64,000 bases of DNA, from positions 1,237,461 through 1,301,460 of the forward strand of contig PJRA01000453.1 in assembly GCA_016987375.1 (NCBI GenBank), read 5' to 3'. The stretch is from Brachionus koreanus. Taxonomy: Eukaryota; Rotifera; Eurotatoria; Ploima; Brachionidae. Each line of letters opens with the position of its first letter. The stretch's first letter is position 1. Position numbers and translations under genes: made by a program. The notes below the pieces were generated by a model, which worked only from the letters and a program-made list of their open reading frames with translations, was not told where the DNA came from and did not search any database. Shown piece after piece: positions 58,301-64,000 of this stretch.

Positions 58301-60949
58301 GTTATGATTGTTATTTAGACAAAATTAAAATTAGATATGATTTCATTTAAGAAATAACTAGCAGGTTCAATATTAAGCATAATAAATACAAACAGCAGTA
58401 GAAACTAATGATTGAGAGCTTGTGATTATTGAAATAACAAGACTAATAATTGATTTCATTAATTAGATATGATTTTTCTTTTATTTGAAATAACAATTTT
58501 GTCTGTTTTTTGAAATTAAAATAACAAATAAAAACAAAATAAATTCCGATTTAGCTGCTATATGCCTTGAACAATTGTTATGATAACCTTTCTTTAGATT
58601 TAATCTAAACACTAACACAAACACACACACAAACAAAAACTGCATAATCAAAGTAAAGTCAACCTTAAGAAACCTTTTAAATATGAGAGCACCGAATAAA
58701 ATTCATCGAGTTATCGTATATACGTTTTTTTTTTTTAGCAAATATTTCACTATTATTAATTCATGGATATTTTTTAGTAAGCTAATAAAACATGTATTTA
58801 TTTATAATGGTTACGTAATTTATTCTTATAGAGATAAATAAAATAAATTAGTTTCTGTCATATTTGTGTAACATTGTGATAAAATTATTCAAAGCCCATG
58901 TCATTTATATAATAATTTCATTTTTCTCTTTTTAAAATCAAGTTTTGAGAATTATGGGAAACAGTTAGGATTAGGTTTTTCTAAAAAGAGCATTAATGCT
59001 AGATTTTATTTTTATTGAATAAAATAAGAAATCAACTTTCAATTTCATTTTAATTAAAAGAAAAATATATTCAAAGAACATTTCAGAATAAGTTTTTTTT
59101 TTCAATTTTTTTGTTGAACAGACAGTTTCACTCTAAGACTTTTTTGACGGACGTCTATTTTAGCTCTCATTAGCATTGGAGTTTTTTTGAGTAGAAATTA
59201 TAATTATTTTTATTACTCTTAGCCGAGTTCGGCTTTTTAATTCAAACTTTTCAGAAATTTATTGAATTCTGATTGAATTTAGCAAAACCAACAATTCAAA
59301 TAAAAAAATAATCTTTTGTTATTTTAATGAGAATTTTTATTTTTACTACTATTATTTTTATTATTAACAACCACTGCTTATTTATTTAAGTTTTGAAATT
59401 AAAATTTTTCTTTTGAAAAAAAAGCTTAAAAATAAATTTCATTTTTTAAAATCAAATTGAATAAAAAAATATAAATTATCATGAAATGCGCTCACAAATG
59501 TTTTTAGAAAAATTTTATTTATTTTTATTAAAATGTTGTCAAATGCAAAGTGAGAAAATCAATTAAATTTAGAGGATATTTACTTTCAATTTTCCGTTTT
59601 TACACACTAACAGACACACATACAAGTAAACATAAGTATATCCGTTGTGCAAACATTTGTAAACATTATAGATCTGCATTTTTGTAATTTCAAAGGCCAT
59701 TGTTTTTCTAACAACGACTGTTGTCTACATGGAGTACATTGATGAAAATTTCAATTATAAAAATCTTTCATATTAGTTTGAATTCAGTTTTGTTTTTTAA
59801 AACGAATATTCCAACGAAATGAGCTAGCTTGAATAAACAAACTTAACACGTCGCTAAGTGTATTTAACTATTAAGTTCTCATACTTTTTTCTTTTTATTT
59901 TGAAAACCCTTAAGTTTATTAACTCTAGTATCTTAGAATTTAATTATTCGATTACTCTCAGGTATTCCTATTTGAGTTTATCAAATAAATTATTAAGGAA
60001 AAAATAAAATATATAAAAGTAAGTTCGGACACAGAATGAATCAGAGCTCAATTTAAATTTTAAAAATTTTTTATTATTTTAAGAGATTAAATTTTTAGCT
60101 TTTATTCTAGCGATTACATATATATATATTTTTTTTTTTCAAATATATATGTATAGATATATATAATGTTAAGTGTCATTTAGCCGACTAGTGAATAAAA
60201 TGTAAACAAGATCCAAAATTTAACACACAGCTTTTTTTTTTAGTTTTAATGTTCTTCCTTTTTTTGGGAATCAAATATCAACATATGAAATGACAATATA
60301 TTGAAAAAATGTCATTCATGTTTTTTGTTTTAAGTGTCATGAGTGTTTGTGTTAAGAACTTGTTTTTGTTTTGAACATACGTTTTTTTTACTTGCCAAAA
60401 AATTTTTCTAATTTAGTTTTACAAGAAAAAAAATTAGATAAATAAAAAATTTATATGTTGATTTTTTTTGGTTTTAAAAAAAATTGGCATCTACATTTAG
60501 CAAAATATCAACCAAATGAACAAGTATTTTTATTTTAAAAATCTTTTATTTTTTTTAAATTAAATATTTAAATATAACTAAATGGACTCTATACTATTTT
60601 AAAGCATATTTTTTTCTAATAATTTTATAAAAACGCCGAACAAATAACGCTTTTGAGCTTATTTAGTTTTTTTAGAAATGCCAAATTGTCATGTTCTCTT
60701 TTAATTTAGATAGAACTTAATATTGTTTTAAGAGTAAATATTTATTTCAAAATAATATTTGATTCATTTATTCAGAACAATTAATTTCGCATATTTTTAG
60801 TTCAATTCCAAAGTTTAAGCTTTTATTTTTACTATTTTTAGATAAAATCGATATTTGGTTTTTTTCGAAGTTGCCAATTAAATGCTTATTTTTTGTTAAA
60901 TCCAGCAAATTTGGTCTATTTGGTGCACTTTATTTATTATTTACTCATA
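55318..60949. other. Gene-poor region of 5.6 kb
   Basis: The longest stretch without a supported gene. A CpG-dense patch at 55518-55575 (GCGAGGAACGAGCGATCGCGTGACGAGC) lies about 200 bases upstream of the preceding minus-strand gene and is its likely promoter. A GCTGA pentamer repeat is at 57904-57921. The hairpin AGCCGA-GT-TCGGCT followed by five T is at 59221-59239. TA-rich microsatellites are at 60117-60165. No tRNA, rRNA, transposon terminus or coding exon recognised. Confidence 0.5.
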
Positions 60950-62012
60950 ATGTCTTGTTCGAATCAAGAATTTAACCAAAATGTCGACCAACAACAAAAA
61001 CAAAAACGTTTCATTGAAAAATTTAAATCGAAATTGATTGAGTTGTTTTTTACGTCAAATAAGAAAATAACCAAATTGAATGAGACAAACAAGAGTAAAA
61101 AAACCAATTATTGCAACACAACCTATTCTCCAAATTCGGTAATGCATTTCAAAGATAACAGTATAAGCAATTACTATTACGGTTATATAACAATGAATGC
61201 AGTTAATAATTCAAGTAAAAATAGTATTAAAAAAAAAAGACAATCAGTGTCAATCACCAATGACAATATTTCTCAAAATTCATTTGGAAGTTCGTCTAAA
61301 TCTTCATGTATCAATGAACATGATAATGAGTATGTTAACAATCCATTTTTAGATGCAAGTTTATGCGAGCTTTTGACTTTTGATAATTTAAACAATTTTA
61401 GTAAAATTAAATCTCATTTTGAACAATTTGTGCACACGATTGAAAGTAATTTTTTTTGTCCAAAATTTAAAATAAAAATTAGTTTTATAAATATTTTTTT
61501 TTTCTAAAATAGATGAGAATAATTTTTTCAACACTCTATTCATGACTAATTACATATCATTTTATTTAATGGACAATATATACAAGTCAAGTTTTTTGAG
61601 CGAAAATAATTTAAATCTAGTCACCAATGAATCGTATAATCAAGTGAAACAAATAGCCCGTGAAATATTTCTTCAATCAGAATGTGAGCCGTGTGGTCTG
61701 AAAGGATGTGCCATTAGAATATCTTTAGAGAGTGAAACCGATGACTTTACACAAATGCTTTGTAATTTTAGATTTGATACAAGTAGTTATTTGACAACAT
61801 TTCAACTGGATCTCACTATTTTATGTCAATATCCAAATAATATCAAGTCTAAAATAGAGCATTTAAATGCAACAATTCAATCAGATAATACATTAGCAAA
61901 ATCATTGAAAAGTTTGATTAGTTTTAAAAATAGTAGCTGGGATAAATTTCCTCGAGTTTCGAATGTTTGTTTGAATGGACGATACTATCTTAATAAAATC
62001 AAGCTCTATTAG
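60950..62012 (+). CDS. REDD1/DDIT4 family mTORC1 inhibitor
   Basis: Two exons, 60950-61445 and 61513-62012, encoding 331 residues. The C-terminal half is the RTP801 domain: REIFLQSECEPCGLKGCAIRISLE (human LCEPCGLRGALLDVCVE), LTTFQLDLTILCQ (human PTFQLTLVLRL) and a final YYLNKIKLY (human VIKKKLYS). These proteins (scylla and charybde in flies) are induced by hypoxia and stress and lower mTORC1 activity through TSC1/2 and 14-3-3. The N-terminal 160 residues are Asn/Ser/Lys-rich and disordered, much longer than in human DDIT4 (232 residues in all). The long 5' region would suit a stress-regulated gene. Start chosen at ATG 60950. Confidence 0.88.
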
Positions 62013-62617
62013 ATCCTTGATGATGAATTTAAACTTATTCTAAATTTTGAGTTTGAATAATAAATTAATATCTAAAAAAAAAATTTTTTTATTATTATTA
62101 TTTATTGCTTTTACTTCTAAAACGAAATCTTAGTTTTTGTTGAAACAGAATTTTTTAAATAAAAAATTTCTTTTAATTAATACAATATATGGAACAATTT
62201 TTTAATCATTAACACATAAATGATTAATATAAATTTATTAATAATTTAAAGAGTTATTGAAAGTTTTATACTTAAAAAAATATAATTAACTAGAAGAAAC
62301 TCAGAGAAAATTTGTGTCATAAAGAGTTATATTAGTACGTATTTTATTTTTTATGTTATAATTTGGCTGACACTTTAAGACAAAACTGTAGCTAATTTTG
62401 TTTTATAATAAAAATTTTCTTCAGTAAAAAAAAGTACTAGATTAGGGTTTAGCGACTGTTTAAAAAAATTAAATGAACTCTCAATTATCAAATCAAATGT
62501 CAATCTAGTTTTGCATTTTCTTTTCTAATATATATACTCCATGTATTTTTTTTTTAAATAGTCAAAAAATTTATTTGGTTCTTATTTATAAAAAGAAAAA
62601 TAAAGAATTAAATAAGA
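62013..62617. other. Spacer between DDIT4-like and TRRAP genes
   Basis: About 600 A/T-rich bases in a tail-to-head arrangement. AATAAATTAATATC near 62058 is a likely poly(A) signal for the DDIT4-like gene. No feature otherwise. Confidence 0.5.
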
Positions 62618-64000
62618 ATGGAAGTACAGTCTTTACAAAATTCGATCGAAGTTAGCCATCAAACATTTCAAACATGGATTGATCATTTAGTTGATGTCAA
62701 TATTACGGAAGATCAAAAGCTCAAATCTGTTCAAGATTTAAGTCTCAATTTGGAATTGATGCAAACACTACCTACTTACGATCAATTAATTGAAGATGCT
62801 ATGCAAAAAATAGTTCGTCTATTAACTGAGACCGAGCCGCAATTTTTGCTCGAATCATCTGTTCATCAATTAAGAAAAAAAACTCTAGAAATTCTTCAAC
62901 GAACTCATCCGTATCTAAGCTCAACACAATCTGAAAAACGTCTTGTTCTATTTAGACAAGTTCTTTCAGTTATTTGTCAACTTTTGGAAAAAGAAAACGA
63001 AGAAAATGTAATTCTTTGTTTGAAAATAATTGTTGAATTTTACAAAAATCTAAAAAATGTGGTTCTTATTGGTGAGGTACAGCAATATTTTAAATTTGTA
63101 AAAAATATGTACGAAGACCTAGCACAAAATGTAAATCTTGTCTTTCAATACAAATCGCTTATAAAAGTTAACGATTTAAATGAACTTGATGTTTCACAAA
63201 TATTAAATGAATCATTTTCGTCATTTCAAATACAAACCGAAAAATTGGGTCAAAAAGAAAATCAATCGTATCATTTGATACCAAAAGGTACAAAAAGTCT
63301 CAAAGTTCTCGCCGAATTACCATTGAATACAGTTACAATGTACCAAAATCACAAGCCATTTTTATCACAAGAGATAAGTGTTCTTCTAGTATCAATCTCA
63401 AAAGTAATTGAGCTAAAGCCGACTGAAGAACAACGCAACAATCCAGAGCTAAAGGAAGTTATTGCAGATTTTGTAACTGCTCAAGTGCGTGCCTTATCGT
63501 TTATAGCTTATTTTAAAAATCATCAAGATTATTTGAAAAATAACGCTGATTTATTTGTAAAAGGAATAATTGATTTATTTAAAACATGTCCACCTGAGCT
63601 TGTTACAATCAGGAAAGAACTTTTAGCATTATCGCGTCATATTATTAGTGATAATAAGATGAGTATGTATTTAATTTTTTTTAAAAAAAAAAAACGATTT
63701 TTTATATTTTTATTTTATCTAAAGAGTTTCTTCCACATTTGAGTGAGCTATTTGATGAAAATTTATTTTGTTCCAATGGATATGCTGCCTCCGAATCTCT
63801 CAAATCAAATGCTTGTTCGGTTCTAACTGATCTAGTTCATCACATGCGTAAAGAATTATCAACACAAGATTTGTGCAAAGCGATTCAGTACTTTCTAAAG
63901 AGCATACATGATCCTTTGTTAAACTCGAATTTGCAGCAAATGTGCTACAGAATTCTTATCAGTCTAACTGAAACAGTACGAACAAAAGAAAATGTAAGTA
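62618..64000 (+). CDS. TRRAP: TRRAP, 5' portion (partial)
   Basis: Exons 62618-63662 and 63725-63993, then a donor GTAAGTA that runs off the window, giving the first 438 or so residues. The N-terminus (TFQTWIDHLVDVN, DQKLKSVQDLSLNLELM, TEPQFLLESSVHQLRKKTLEILQR) and HEAT-repeat segments (LVHHMRKELSTQDLCKAIQYF, human LVHHVRQHLPLSDLSLAVQLF) match TRRAP. TRRAP is a roughly 3800-residue PIKK-family pseudokinase that scaffolds the SAGA and NuA4/TIP60 acetyltransferase complexes and receives activators. Only the alpha-solenoid start is visible, so the kinase-like end cannot be judged. The ATG at 62618 fits the family's N-terminus. Confidence 0.93.

Overview
The window is animal nuclear DNA: strongly AT-rich, with GT-AG introns that are mostly 36-80 nt, AATAAA-rich 3' ends, and genes on both strands with no operon logic. 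Gene content is metazoan (VPS13, SAXO, VEPH1/melted, MLLT10/AF10, REDD1/DDIT4, TRRAP, HP1, V-ATPase c'', MPC1). Very low GC, tiny introns, ciliary genes and lineage-specific receptors fit a small aquatic invertebrate. A monogonont rotifer (Brachionus-like) is my best guess, an inference I cannot test here. There are two assembly gaps (23929-24278 and 43629-44118).

Layout. 0-7 kb: the 3' end of a VPS13-family gene, an EF-hand protein with Pro-rich repeats, and a SAXO microtubule-inner protein. 7-11.2 kb: an intronless 7TM receptor flanked by two direct repeats, one carrying a piggyBac-type MITE. 11.7-20.6 kb: ABCE1, APEX1, a PKA regulatory subunit without a docking domain, a degenerate glutamine synthetase, LYRM2 (short exons) and HP1. 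21.5-25.4 kb: a ciliary-type LRR gene with an RFX X-box, then a single-pass membrane protein. 26.4-36.3 kb: ALDH16A1, two tandem V-ATPase c'' genes, a CYP3-clan P450, an HxxxD acyltransferase, and CFAP144 with its own X-box. 36.5-47.4 kb: VEPH1, an unrecognised 489-aa protein and MLLT10/AF10. 48.8-64 kb: eIF4E, MPC1, a 1137-aa Asn-rich nuclear-type protein, a 5.6-kb gene-poor stretch, DDIT4/REDD1 and the 5' end of TRRAP.

Exon models were built by hand from reading frame, splice consensus and remembered family sequences. Boundaries marked as phase-consistent join without frame breaks; no transcript evidence was available. Most genes are housekeeping and do not form one pathway. Links worth noting are the ciliary set (SAXO, LRR gene, CFAP144), the chromatin set (HP1, MLLT10, TRRAP), and nutrient or growth signalling (VEPH1, DDIT4, PKA-R, eIF4E). 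The most unusual items are the glutamine synthetase pseudoenzyme, the X-boxes next to ciliary genes, the MITE whose empty site is preserved in the sister repeat, and the P450/acyltransferase pair.
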